Positions 35,366 to 43,667 of a DNA stretch of 64,000 bases are shown in pieces. How positions within the stretch are numbered: position 1 is the first letter of the stretch; every line of letters begins with the position of its first letter. The DNA is from DATARH01 sp963773625 (GTDB lineage Bacteria; Pseudomonadota; Alphaproteobacteria; ATCC43930; CGMCC-115725): positions 62,001 to 126,000 of the forward strand of contig CAVZCJ010000019.1 in the NCBI GenBank assembly GCA_963773625.1, read 5' to 3'. The translations under genes and the position numbers were made by a program. Under the pieces are notes generated by a model, which was not told the origin of the DNA, searched no databases, and saw only the letters and a program-made list of their open reading frames with translations.

Positions 35366-36301
35366 CTATTTCAGCCCATAACGCACCATCTCGTCGGCGA
35401 TGTCGGGTTGGATCGCTTTCGCCGCGACGATATCCGCTTCGCCGGTCGGATCTCCCTTTTTCAGCTTGCTCATGCCGCGACCGTACAGCGAACTTGCCGA
35501 TTTCGGATTGACACCTAGTGCGGTGCTGTAATCGGTCACTGCCTCGTCGTAGCGGGCGAGCATGTAGTAGACGAAGCCGCGGCTATCGAGCGCTGTGGCG
35601 TCGTCGGGTTTGAGGCGAAGAGCTTCGTCGCAGTCCGTCACAGCGAGCGCCAGTTGGCCGTTGATCGCGTGCGCCCAACAACGGTTGGCGTAGGCGATGG
35701 CGAGTTTGGGATCGAGTTCGATCGCCTTGGTATAGTCGGCGATTGCGCGGTCGTAGTCGCCTTTGCGCGCATAGGTGTTGCCGCGGTTGCTGTAGGCGTT
35801 GGCATGTTGCGGATCGAGCTCGATCGCCTTGGTGTAGTCGGCGATTGCGCGGTCGTAATCGCCCTGGTGGTTATAGATGAGCCCGCGATTGTTGTAGGCG
35901 TGGACGTATTTCGGATCGAACTCGATCGCCGTGCCGTAATCGGCGACGGCGCGGTCGTAATTGCCCTCGCGGTCATAGACAAGGCCGCGATCGTAGTAGG
36001 CGCGGGCGAGTTTCGGATCGAGCTCGATCGACTTGGTGAAGTCAGCTATCGCCCGGTCGTAATCGCCCTTGCGGCCATATCCGGCACCGCGGCTGAGGTA
36101 GGCGTTCGCCAGATTTTTCTGTGTTTCCCGGCCCTCTTGGATGATCTTGCTGCACGCCTCGATTTGCGCGTCGGGCGGTGTGGTACCGTCCGTATTTGCG
36201 CAGACCGCCTGTAGCGCCGATTGCTCCGCGCGAACTTGCCGAAGCTCGGTAATGCAGAGAACGGCTGCCGCAACCATGGCGACGGCGAACCTCCAGCGCA
36301 T
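35366..36301 (-). CDS. Secreted TPR-repeat protein (paralogue 2)
   Basis: 311 residues: a signal peptide (MRWRFAVAMVAAAVLCITEL...VRA), the same Cys cap as its neighbour (AVCANTDGTTPPDAQIEACSKII), about six tetratricopeptide repeats (for example AYYDRGLVYDREGNYDRAVADY), and the same C-terminal cap ending DEMVRYGLK. It and the gene at 34184 are clearly a tandem duplication in which the number of repeats has changed. It lies only six bases upstream of the phage-type repressor's 3-prime end, on the same strand, so it marks the left border of the prophage-like region. Confidence 0.8.
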   Translation of the reverse strand: MRWRFAVAMVAAAVLCITELRQVRAEQSALQAVCANTDGTTPPDAQIEACSKIIQEGRETQKNLANAYLSRGAGYGRKGDYDRAIADFTKSIELDPKLARAYYDRGLVYDREGNYDRAVADYGTAIEFDPKYVHAYNNRGLIYNHQGDYDRAIADYTKAIELDPQHANAYSNRGNTYARKGDYDRAIADYTKAIELDPKLAIAYANRCWAHAINGQLALAVTDCDEALRLKPDDATALDSRGFVYYMLARYDEAVTDYSTALGVNPKSASSLYGRGMSKLKKGDPTGEADIVAAKAIQPDIADEMVRYGLK

Positions 36302-36307
36302 TGCCCG

Positions 36308-36970
36308 TTACCCCTCCTGGTCGACTCCCACCACGAGGTGGCATTCGGCAATTTCGGCGCGCGGGATGCGCAGTTCCTGGTCGGGGTTGAGCTGGCGCAG
36401 CACCAGCGTGTCGCCGCTCCACCCGACGAACTGCTTGATCAGCACCGCCTGGTTCGTCTTGTAGACGACGACGTCGCGGCCCCGGGTCGGGGGCTTGAAG
36501 GGGTTGACGTGCAGCAGCCATCCCTGCATGTAGCGCGGCTCCATGCTGTCGCCGACCATGTAGATCGCATAGGCGTCGCGCACCCCTGCCAGGTTCGACG
36601 GACGCGGCGTGTAGCCGATCGGCCCGTCGCCGAGAAACATCTCCTGGTCGCTGCCGCCGCGCGCGGCGCTGCGGATCGGCAGCGCGTCCTGGCGGATCGC
36701 CGGGAGAGCCGATGCCGCCCGCGGCGGACGGCCGCGCCGCGCCGGTTCGGTCGATGGCGGCGTCGCCGACGCCTCGCCGGCGTTGCGCAGCACCTCTTCC
36801 TGCGACACCCCGAGAAACGCGGCGGTTTGCACCGCTTCGAGCAGCTTCATCTGCCGCTCGCCCTTGAGCATGCGCGACACCGCCGAGGGCGCGAGGCCGA
36901 GATGACGGGCTAGGTCGGCCTGGCTGACCCCCGCCTTGTCGAGCGCTTCTAGAAACCACATTGTGTTCAT
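36308..36970 (-). CDS. Phage CI-like repressor, XRE helix-turn-helix plus S24 peptidase domain
   Basis: 220 residues. An XRE-type helix-turn-helix (about residues 5-60) has VSQADLARHLGLAPSAVSRML. A basic Pro-rich linker (ARRGRPPRA) follows, then an S24/LexA-like domain with the catalytic Ser in VGDSMEP and the Lys in NQAVLIKQFVGW. Such repressors keep prophages silent and are inactivated by self-cleavage with RecA after DNA damage. An Ala-Gly pair for cleavage is not obvious. The gene is divergent from the phage genes at 37018, with the shared control region between. The start ATG 36970 fits the first helix. Confidence 0.85.
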   Translation of the reverse strand: MNTMWFLEALDKAGVSQADLARHLGLAPSAVSRMLKGERQMKLLEAVQTAAFLGVSQEEVLRNAGEASATPPSTEPARRGRPPRAASALPAIRQDALPIRSAARGGSDQEMFLGDGPIGYTPRPSNLAGVRDAYAIYMVGDSMEPRYMQGWLLHVNPFKPPTRGRDVVVYKTNQAVLIKQFVGWSGDTLVLRQLNPDQELRIPRAEIAECHLVVGVDQEG

Positions 36971-36977
36971 CGCAAAC

Positions 36978-37032
36978 TTGCCATATTGACATGTGAAGTG
37001 ATGATAATATATCCGTCATGCGATATTGGCAA
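36978..37032. promoter_or_regulatory. Prophage control region: inverted repeats around a divergent promoter
   Basis: TTGCCATATTGACATG (36978-36993) and, inverted, CATGCGATATTGGCAA (37017-37032) are imperfect mirror copies that surround an A/T-rich promoter (TTGACA at 36986-36991, TATATC at 37008-37013). The right arm covers the ATG at 37018, so the rightward transcript would be nearly leaderless. The 9-mers ATATTGACA and ATATCGCAT (the latter present here inverted, at 37018-37026) recur together at 37932-37953, upstream of the terminase genes. Probable operators of the adjacent CI-like repressor. Confidence 0.6.
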
Positions 37033-37389
37033 TGGGGCAGGGAGGGGCCAGTGGACGGGGGAGGTTCGCGCGGGTTCGACGATCGGGTAGCCGTCGCGTC
37101 CGGCGATGGCTGCGTTTTTATCCTCGATGGCGGCGAGGCCTGCGGCGCGGGCCGGCGTCCGGGTTCAAGCTACTGCGCTTCGCATCATGCGTTGTGCCAC
37201 CTCGCGGGCGGCAGTGCCGAGGAGCAGGCGCGGGTTTGTGAAATTGAATTGTTGGCGCGCGCCGTCGGTGGTCGCTTGGGGCGCCCAGGCAGGCTCCCGC
37301 TCAATTCGTACCTGCGGCGTCTCGACGCCCGTGTCCGCGTTTTTTCGCGCCCTCGTTGTTCACGTAATGTTCCTGGAGAGCGGAAATGA
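37018..37389 (+). CDS. Small Cys-rich protein, GcrA C-terminal-like zinc motif
   Basis: 123 residues. The segment GCVFILDGGEACGAGRRPGSSYCASHH contains Cys-Cys-Cys-His spacing like the zinc-binding end of GcrA-family regulators (CGRP...GSPYCxxH); that similarity is my inference. It is followed by a helical EIELLARAVGGRLGRPGRLP and a basic tail. It is the first gene rightward of the phage repressor and its start lies within the putative operator. It overlaps the next gene by ATGA. Early phage genes of this size are often regulators. Confidence 0.6.
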   Translation: MRYWQWGREGPVDGGGSRGFDDRVAVASGDGCVFILDGGEACGAGRRPGSSYCASHHALCHLAGGSAEEQARVCEIELLARAVGGRLGRPGRLPLNSYLRRLDARVRVFSRPRCSRNVPGERK

Positions 37390-37922
37390 GCCGGCGCCGC
37401 CTGAGCCGAAATCCCGCTACCGACGACATCGTCACCGCCGAGCGCAGACAGCACGGGCTCGTCGAGCTTTCTCCGGCGGTCATCGCCGATGCCGCGGGGC
37501 GGCCGGCGCGGCCGTATCGCGCGGTCGACATCCTGATGATGATGGAGCGCCGCGGCGCGATCACCGCGAGTATGCGCCAGGCGGGCGAGGATTTCCGTCA
37601 TCGCTTCGCGCTGGCGCAGCTGGACCCGCTGCGCGCGCTCGATCTGTCGCGGCTGAGCCTCGGCGACAAGCCGGCGCGTCGTGGCGATCACGCGCCGGGG
37701 CTGCGGGTCGAGGCGGCGCGCGTCGCGGTATGGCGGGCGATCCGCGCGGTCGGCGGCATCGCCTCGCCTGGCGGCTCGTGCCTCTGGCATGTCGTGGGGT
37801 GGGAGCGGTCACTGAAGGAATGGGCGCACGAGCAAGGCTGGGCGGGGCGCCGCGTCAGCCAGGAGGCGGCCTCGGGCATTCTCGTCGCGACGCTCGGAGC
37901 GTTGGAAACCCATTTCCGATAA
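37386..37922 (+). CDS. DUF6456-type putative regulator
   Basis: 178 residues. The C-terminal two thirds resemble the DUF6456 domain common in alphaproteobacterial phages and chromosomes: AGEDFRHRFALAQLDPLRALD, then VEAARVAVWRAIRAVGGI, SCLWHVVGWERSLKEWA and a final helix GILVATLGALETHF. Many such proteins carry a helix-turn-helix, and YRAVDILMMMERRGAITASM may be part of one. The ATG overlaps the stop of the preceding gene (ATGA at 37386-37389). The family's biochemical role is unknown. Confidence 0.65.
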   Translation: MSRRRLSRNPATDDIVTAERRQHGLVELSPAVIADAAGRPARPYRAVDILMMMERRGAITASMRQAGEDFRHRFALAQLDPLRALDLSRLSLGDKPARRGDHAPGLRVEAARVAVWRAIRAVGGIASPGGSCLWHVVGWERSLKEWAHEQGWAGRRVSQEAASGILVATLGALETHFR

Positions 37923-37931
37923 TCGTTGTGT

Positions 37932-37976
37932 ATATCGCATTTTTATATTGACAAATCCGGATCGATATGCTATAAG
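37932..37976 (+). promoter_or_regulatory. Strong sigma-70-type promoter with repressor-site 9-mers before terminase
   Basis: TTGACA (37948-37953), a 17-base spacer and TATAAG (37971-37976) form a near-consensus promoter. The 9-mers ATATCGCAT (37932-37940) and ATATTGACA (37945-37953) also occur in the repressor control region. AAGGAG at 37974-37979, the ribosome-binding site for ATG 37986, overlaps the -10 box. If this -10 is used the transcript would start at about 37983 and lack that site. Confidence 0.6.
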
Positions 37977-37985
37977 GAGAACACA

Positions 37986-38519
37986 ATGGCGGAATTGGGC
38001 GAGGCGATGCTCTCGCACCAAGCGCCGCATACCCCCGTCAGAGCATTGCAAATTGACCATCACCGCACGCTGGCGGGAACGCCGGCGCCGCAGGGCCGCG
38101 CAGGCGGCCCTGGAAGAAAACCTTGCCCGCGCCGAGCGGCTCGGCATCACCCCCGAGCGGGTGCTTGAGGAATATCGCCGCATCGCCTTCGCCAATCTAC
38201 GCCACATCGTCGATTGGGACGATGGCGCGATGAAGATCAAGGCGGCCGACGACTCAGCGAGGATGACGTCGCCGCGATCTCGGAAGTTGTTCAATCCGCG
38301 GCCAAGGATGGCAAGCCTTATCGCGTCAAGCTCTACGACAAGCGGGCGGCGCTCGACGCGATCGCCCGCTACCTCGGGATGGCGCCGCTCGCCGCAGCGC
38401 AACAGGACGAACCGACAGCGGATGACGAAGAGGACCCGCGCGAGGCGCTTATTAGGGAAATGGATCGTCTCGCAGCCAAAGAGAATTCGCGATCGGGCCG
38501 CGCGTCTTCTAAACCCTGA
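37986..38519 (+). CDS. Phage terminase small subunit (frameshifted)
   Basis: The recognisable sequence is split over two frames: ARAERLGITPERVLEEYRRI and AFANLRHIVDWDDGAMKIK in one, then RLSEDDVAAISEVVQSAAKD and KRAALDAIARYLGMAP in the other. The break near 38247 is mended by adding one base. This pattern is typical of Terminase_2-type small subunits, which recognise phage DNA and hand it to the ATPase subunit. The normal N-terminal TPKQ..F..EYL region is missing or scrambled, with another frame change near 38070, so the gene may be truly damaged. AAGGAG precedes ATG 37986. Confidence 0.65.
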
Positions 38520-39780
38520 GACGGCGCGCAAAGCAAAAGACAAGTTGCGCTACGACTGGACCCGGGAAGCCAGGGCTTCGCAAAAGCCGCCGTCCGGCGA
38601 CTAGCGGGTCTGGCTGCTGCTCGCCGGCCGCGGCTTCGGCAAGACCCGCACCGGCGCCGAGTATGTTCGGGCGCAGGTCGATGCCGGCAAGGCACGGCGC
38701 ATCGCGCTGGTCGGACCGACCGCCGCGGACGCCCGGGCCGTCATGGTCGAGGGCGAGAGCGGTCTCTTGTCGATCGGCCCGCCCGGCGACCGGCCGGACT
38801 ACGAACCGTCGAAGCATTTGTTGAGTTGGCCCAATGGCGCAATCGCGACGACCTACTCGGCCGACGAGCCCGACCGCCTGCGCGGCCCGCAACACGATCT
38901 CGCCTGGTGCGACGAGCTTGCGGCGTGGCGCTACCCGCAAGCCTGGGACATGCTGATGTTCGGCCTCCGGCTCGGCGTCGATCCGCGCGCAATCGTCACC
39001 ACGACGCCGCGGCCGACCCGCTTTATTCGCGACCTGCTCGCCGACCCCAAGGTCGCGGTCACCCGCGGCCGCACGATCGAGAACAAGGAGAATTTGGCGC
39101 CCGCCTTCCTCGACCAGATCGTCCGCCGCTACGAGGGCACGCGGCTTGGCCGCCAGGAGCTCGACGCCGAAATCCTCGAGGACGTGCCCGGCGCGCTGTG
39201 GAGCCACGCCATTATCGACGCCGCCCGCGTCGCCGCGGTTCCGGAGCTGACCCGCATCGTCGTCGCGATCGACCCGGCGGTGAGCTCCGACGAGCACGCC
39301 GACGAGACCGGCATCGTCGTCGCCGGCAAGGACGCGAACGGAAGCGGCTATGTGCTCGCCGATCTGTCCGGCCGCTACACGCCGACCGAATGGGCGAGGG
39401 CGGCCGTCACCGCCTACCGGGCGCACGACGCCGACCGCGTCGTCGCCGAAATCAACAATGGCGGCGAGATGGTCGAGGCGACCTTGCGCATCGTCGATCC
39501 CGGCGTGCCCTACATCGCGGTTCACGCGGCGCGCGGCAAGGTCGCTCGCGCCGAGCCGGTCGCGGCGTTGTACGAACAGGGCAGGGTGCATCACCTCGGC
39601 GCCTTCCCGGCGCTCGAGGATCAGATGTGCGGCTTTGTCCACGATTTCGATCGCGCCGCCGCCGGCTACTCGCCCGACCGGGTCGATGCGCTGGTGTGGG
39701 CGCTTAGCGAACTGCTGGTCACGCCGGTCGCCGGCGAAGGGATTTTCGAGGCGTATCGCCGCCTCGCGACAAAGGAATGA
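38461..39780 (+). CDS. Phage terminase large subunit (ATPase/nuclease), interrupted by TAG
   Basis: The frame runs from the LLNPETARKAKDKLRYDW region through PPSGD, an in-frame TAG at 38602-38604 where Trp is usual, RVWLLLAGRGFGKTRTGAE (Walker A), and on to 39780. Downstream are LAWCDELAAWRYPQAWDM (Walker B), VTTTPRPTRFI (motif III) and the nuclease Asp residues in VVAIDPAVSSDEHADETGI, VVAEINNGG and YSPDRVDALVWAL. The catalytic set looks complete. Only one base (TGG to TAG) needs changing, so either an error or a point nonsense mutation. The true start is unresolved; no good ATG exists between 38461 and 38604. Confidence 0.8.
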
Positions 39781-39786
39781 CGCTCC

Positions 39787-40227
39787 ATGACGCTTCTCGT
39801 CAAAGACGCCAACACCACAATTCAATCGCTCTCGACCGCGGCGGACGCCAGCGGCAATCTCGTGCCGGTGCATGCGCCCGCCTCGGTGAGCGCAGGCGTC
39901 GCCAGTCCGGTCGGGCCGCAGAACCCGCTGCCCGTCGTCAACACCGCCGGCACGGCGGCGAGCGACGGCAGCGGCACCATCGCGGCTGGCGGCAGCGCGC
40001 AGAGCCTGTTCGGCGGCGCGGTGCCGGCCAACGGTTTCCTCGTGCAGAACAACTCGTCGGCCGCGCTCTGGATCTGCGACACCGGCACCGCCTCGAATGG
40101 CGGGGCGAGCGTCCAGATCGCCGCCAATGGCGGCCTCTTCGTCACGCCCTCCGGCTACAAGCCGCCCGGCGCCGTCAGCCTCTTCGGCGGCACCACCGGC
40201 CAGGCTTTCGCCGCAAGGCGGTGGTAG
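39787..40227 (+). CDS. Putative phage structural protein
   Basis: 146 residues rich in Ala, Gly, Ser and Thr. The first half (TTIQSLSTAADASGNLVPVH) looks like the conserved start of small phage proteins that lie after the terminase in alphaproteobacterial prophages. The second half is beta-rich (GGAVPANGFLVQNNSSAALW) and ends with GGTTGQAFAARRW. No portal or capsid motif is present. It begins six bases after the terminase stop, in the same operon. Function unknown; a head-decoration or fibre role is possible. Confidence 0.55.
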   Translation: MTLLVKDANTTIQSLSTAADASGNLVPVHAPASVSAGVASPVGPQNPLPVVNTAGTAASDGSGTIAAGGSAQSLFGGAVPANGFLVQNNSSAALWICDTGTASNGGASVQIAANGGLFVTPSGYKPPGAVSLFGGTTGQAFAARRW

Positions 40228-40236
40228 CCGTCATCG

Positions 40237-40251
40237 TCTGTCATTCCGGGG
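40237..40251. repeat. Dispersed repeat core TCTGTCATTCCGGGG (copy 2)
   Basis: A copy of the 15-base core also found at 18817, 41112 and 48324. It lies ten bases after the phage gene ending at 40227, and with the copy at 41112 it brackets the two small A/T-rich membrane-protein genes. Confidence 0.6.
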
Positions 40252-40269
40252 CGCTGCAGGGATAGAGCT

Positions 40270-40527
40270 TCAGCTCGAAAGACACGCGCTAACGTGACGC
40301 CACAGGATCAATAAAAACAGACCGTCCAAAATCAGAAGAATAGCTACGCGCGTCCAGAACGAAAGTGGGTCATCTGATCGTTCGATCATTGGATATGGAA
40401 AAAATTTCCAATCCAATACGTGGCCAGAATAGATCACCCGACCAATTATGGCCGACAGCACGGCGACGATGATCAGCAACCAGGGAAAGTCGTGGTGAGT
40501 GTCCCACTGCAGAATGTCGCATTGCAT
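40270..40527 (-). CDS. Small membrane protein of unknown function
   Basis: 85 residues with two clear hydrophobic segments, FPWLLIIVAVLSAIIGRVIY and VAILLILDGLFLLILW, separated by an acidic/basic loop containing FPYPMIERSDDPLSF. The composition is distinctly A/T-rich compared with the phage genes on either side, and it is on the opposite strand. It is probably one of a divergent pair of inserted genes with the one at 40671. No homologous family recognised; no ribosome-binding site is clear. Confidence 0.45.
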   Translation of the reverse strand: MQCDILQWDTHHDFPWLLIIVAVLSAIIGRVIYSGHVLDWKFFPYPMIERSDDPLSFWTRVAILLILDGLFLLILWRHVSACLSS

Positions 40528-40670
40528 AGTGGTGTGGTCGGCATCAATGGCTGTGGATTTGAGGCCGAAACACTACATAGTCCGAAATGCAATGTTAAGT
40601 AGAATGGGCTATGGTTAGGCCAACTGCGAGCCTGCGCGACACGGCTTTTCATCCTTGGCCGGTACATGCA

Positions 40671-41060
40671 ATGAAACGAAATGTCCTTGTCTGGCTGGTG
40701 ATTGGAGCCGTTCTCGTCGTTATCTTCAATGTGTATCCTCAAGCGGATGTAATACCCGGTTACGTGCTGATGCCGCTTGCCATTGCATCGACGATTTTCA
40801 TTGCCTGGAAAATAAAAAGACGAGCCAAAGGGCAGACAAAGTTGATCTATGGTCGATTTACCTTATCTCGTTTGTTACTCATCACAACGGGTGTACCCAT
40901 CGTTGGCGGTATTGTGGCTCTGTTGATTATGAAGATTGTACGACCTGATTACCCACCAGTTGGGCTTTTCGCGATAGTGATGCTGGGGTTCATTTTGGCC
41001 TTGGCGGGATTTTTCTTCTCCATGGGTCGCTACATTTGGACCAACCGAGACCGAGGCTAG
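40671..41060 (+). CDS. Small four-helix membrane protein of unknown function
   Basis: 129 residues from ATG 40671. Four hydrophobic segments can be seen: VLVWLVIGAVLVVIFNVY, IPGYVLMPLAIASTIFIAW, LLLITTGVPIVGGIVALLI and VGLFAIVMLGFILALAGFF. A basic loop (KIKRRAKGQTK) follows the second, suggesting that loop faces the cytoplasm. The DNA is A/T-rich, like the divergent gene at 40270. No family recognised. It sits between two dispersed-repeat cores and may be cargo acquired by the prophage. Confidence 0.5.
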   Translation: MKRNVLVWLVIGAVLVVIFNVYPQADVIPGYVLMPLAIASTIFIAWKIKRRAKGQTKLIYGRFTLSRLLLITTGVPIVGGIVALLIMKIVRPDYPPVGLFAIVMLGFILALAGFFFSMGRYIWTNRDRG

Positions 41061-41111
41061 GCGACCGGCCGAGCCGCCGAGTCCCAGACTAACGCACTAA
41101 CCCACTCTCGT

Positions 41112-41126
41112 TCTGTCATTCCGGGG
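41112..41126. repeat. Dispersed repeat core TCTGTCATTCCGGGG (copy 3)
   Basis: Third copy of the intergenic core. The 321-base gap 41061-41381 has no gene; it contains this core and the inverted-repeat element that follows. Confidence 0.6.
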
Positions 41127-41205
41127 TATCGCAGCCCCCGAAACGCCCGCCAAAGCCCCGCTCGGCGGTGATGATCTATCGACAACTAAGCTGCAAAGCC
41201 CGCTT

Positions 41206-41322
41206 GCGTCCTTCGAGGAGCGGTCCGGCGGACCGCTCCTCAGGATGAGGAAAGTCAGAAGATGGCATCCGCGAACCGTCCTCATCCTGAGGTGTGGAGC
41301 GAAGCGGAGCCTCGAAGGACGC
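41206..41322. repeat. 117-base inverted-repeat element
   Basis: GCGTCCTTCGAGG (41206-41218) and its exact reverse complement CCTCGAAGGACGC (41310-41322) bound the element. Inside, CTCAGGATGAGG and CTCATCCTGAGG are a second inverted pair, and GGTCCGGCGGACC is a short palindrome. The layout is that of a REP/BIME-type dispersed element of the kind widespread in Alphaproteobacteria. It encodes nothing apparent and would form a long hairpin as RNA. Confidence 0.65.
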
Positions 41323-41381
41323 ATAGCGACAAATCCAGCATTCGCAAAACAGGGATCGGGAACCGAGGACACGTGATCGAC

Positions 41382-42420
41382 ATGAAGCTCATAGCAACGC
41401 TTGCCCTCGCAGCATTCCTGATCCCTGTCCCCTTTTATGTGGCGCCCGCATCGGCGCAATCGCCGGGTAATTTCTCGACGCTTTCGACCACCGGCACCGC
41501 GACCCTCGGCGGCGACGTGCTGATCTGCTCCGGCCGGCCGTGGATCGACGTGCGCTGTAGCGGCGCGCTCGGCGACGACAGCCACGACGACACCAGCGCG
41601 ATCCAGACCACGATCGCCACCGCGATCGCCAACGACTGGCCGGTGCATATCCCGGCTGGCACCTACAAGGTGACGAGGGCGCTGACGATCGACTACGCGA
41701 GCCAGGCGGCGAGCGGCTTCCGGCTGATCTCGGAGGGGGCGACCATTGACGGCCGCACAATCGCCGCCGGCCCGGTGCTGCAGGTCGAATGCTCCGGCGG
41801 CACGACCGGCGGCCCGGCCGATTGTTTCTATTTCCGCGAGGAGGGGGCGCTGTTCGTTAACGCGAACACTCCGGCCTACGCGGTGGTCATCGGCAAGACC
41901 GATTTTTCCGACGCGCACAATTCGCTGAAGCTCGACCATCTGATCGTCAGCAACGCCAGCACCGCGTCCGCCGCCGGCGCGCTGCAGCTCAATTACGTGC
42001 TCGATGGCGACATCTACGCGGTCGCCGACAGCAATGGCGGCGCCGCCGGCATCGCCCTCGAACAGGTGCAGTTCTCGCGCATCTCCGGCGCCGGTTCGGC
42101 CGCCGCCACCGGCGGCTCGGCGATGCTCATGGAAAACGGCTTCAACTTCGCCAACACGATCTTCGCCTTCGATTTCGAGGTCGCGCCGACCTGCCTGTCG
42201 ATCACCTTCGCGCATGACGGGCAGAACACGTTCGTCTCGCCCTATTTCTCCTGCACCACCGCGGTCAACGCCACCGCCAGCAAGCACAACGTGCTGATCA
42301 ACCCGACCTATGCCGGCGCGGTCGTCAATCGCGGCCCGCAATCGACGGGAGTTTCGGTGATCGGCGCCGGCAATTGGCCGCGCTGGCAATTCCCCGGTGC
42401 CGCCAGCTACGCCGCGAGCG
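41382..42420 (+). CDS. Pectate-lyase-like (right-handed beta-helix) tailspike-type protein
   Basis: About 346 residues. It starts with a Sec signal peptide (MKLIATLALAAFLIPVPFYVAPASA), then the entry motif of phage tailspikes and glycosyl hydrolase 28/pectate-lyase-3 proteins: WIDVRCSGALGDDSHDDTSA followed by IPAGTYKVTRAL. The rest is a series of short Asn/Gly-rich strands (LKLDHLIVSN, AGIALEQVQFS). The frame stays open beyond 42420, but the encoded sequence stops resembling a protein there, because the tail-tip gene begins in another frame at about 42397-42425. The protein is therefore either truncated or joined to it by an indel. A signal peptide on a phage-type adhesin is unusual. Confidence 0.6.
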
Positions 42421-43667
42421 GGGCGCTACAACACCAGCCAGGCGGGCAGCCCCGTCTTCATCTGCTTCGGCACCCAGCGGGTGCCGGTCAACCTGCTCGA
42501 GTTCTGGAATTTCGTCAGTCACACCAGCAGCAGCGGCAAGAAAGGTTCGGCCCAACAAAATTCGGTCGATGTTGCGTTCGGCATCTGCCAAGGGCCGGTG
42601 TCGTTCACCGGCTCGTCCTTGGGCAGCTGCGGCAACAATCGCATTTGGGCGAATGGCGGCGTCGCGGCCGGGCTCGGCGCGGTCGGGCTCAACGGCTATG
42701 CCGGCACCGACGGGCAGGCGCCAGACCCGGTCTTCGCCAGCTCCGACGTCAACCAGCCGGTGATCGGCTATTCCGGGACCTGCTACGTCACCGGGACGCC
42801 GCTCAATCTCGGCTCGTCCTCGGCGCTGCCCGACATCTCGTTCGAGATCACCGGCTTCGCGGCCGGCACCGCCGGCCCGGGCTTTCCCGACGATGCGCGC
42901 CCCGATCTGATCGTCGCCGCGCTGTTGACCGATCCGCGCTGGGGCGCCGGTTTCCCGGCCGCCAATCTCGATACCGCCGGCGCACTGGCGGATTGGGGCA
43001 ATTATTGCCAGGCGGCGGAGCTGGCGATGTCGCTGTTGCTCGACAAGCAGCAGCCGGCCGCGCGCTGGCTCGAGGAGCTCGCCCAGCTCACGGTCTCGGC
43101 GGTGGTGTGGTCGGGCGCCGTGCTCAAGGTCATGCCGTACGGCGACCAGCCGCTATCGGCCAATGGCGCGAGTTGGGCGCCTAACCTCACCTGGCAATAC
43201 AGCCTCGGCGACGGCGACTTCCTGCCGTGGTCGCAAGCCGGAGAGGGCGGCACCGACCCGGTGCTGTTGACCCGCGCCGATCCGGCGCAGGCGACCAACT
43301 GGCTCTCGGTCGAGTACATGGACGCGGCCAACAGCTACAACCCGCAGGTCATCGCCGTTTTCGACCAGGGTGCGATCGACGCCTACGGCTTGCGCAGCGA
43401 GGCCTCGATCCAGGCGCACGGCTTCACCAACGCGACCAGCGCCACGGTCGCCGCGCAGCTGCTGCTCCAGCGCCGGCCTACGTTCGCAACACCTACAAGT
43501 TCAAGCTCGGCATCCGCTATGCGCTGCTGGAACCGATGGACATCGTCCTGATCAGCGATGCCGCCCTCGGCCTTGTCAACGCCGCCGTGCGCATCCTGCA
43601 GATCGAGGAGGACGGCAACGGCGAGCTGACGATCACCGCCGAGGAGATCCCGGGAGTGACGCCGTGA
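42397..43667 (+). CDS. Phage tail tip / host specificity protein J-like, N-terminal part (frameshifted)
   Basis: About 423 residues. Its early part, RYNTSQAGSPVFICFGTQRV followed by FGICQGPVS, resembles the N-terminal domain of TipJ-like tail proteins. LADWGNYCQAAELAMSLLLD, then RWLEELAQLTVSAVVWSGAV, fit the phage-tail_3 region that follows. Near 43480 the frame changes: TSATVAAQLLLQR continues in the second frame as YVRNTYKFKLGIRYALLEPM and runs to TGA 43667. GTG 42397 is a nominal start; the true N-terminus may lie in the tailspike frame (PGAASYAASG). It is followed by a coupled C-terminal part at 43664. Confidence 0.6.

Noticed and set aside
42421..43184. Continuation of the tailspike frame to 43184
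   Set aside because: After about 42420 it is the shadow of the tail-tip gene in another frame and does not look like protein.
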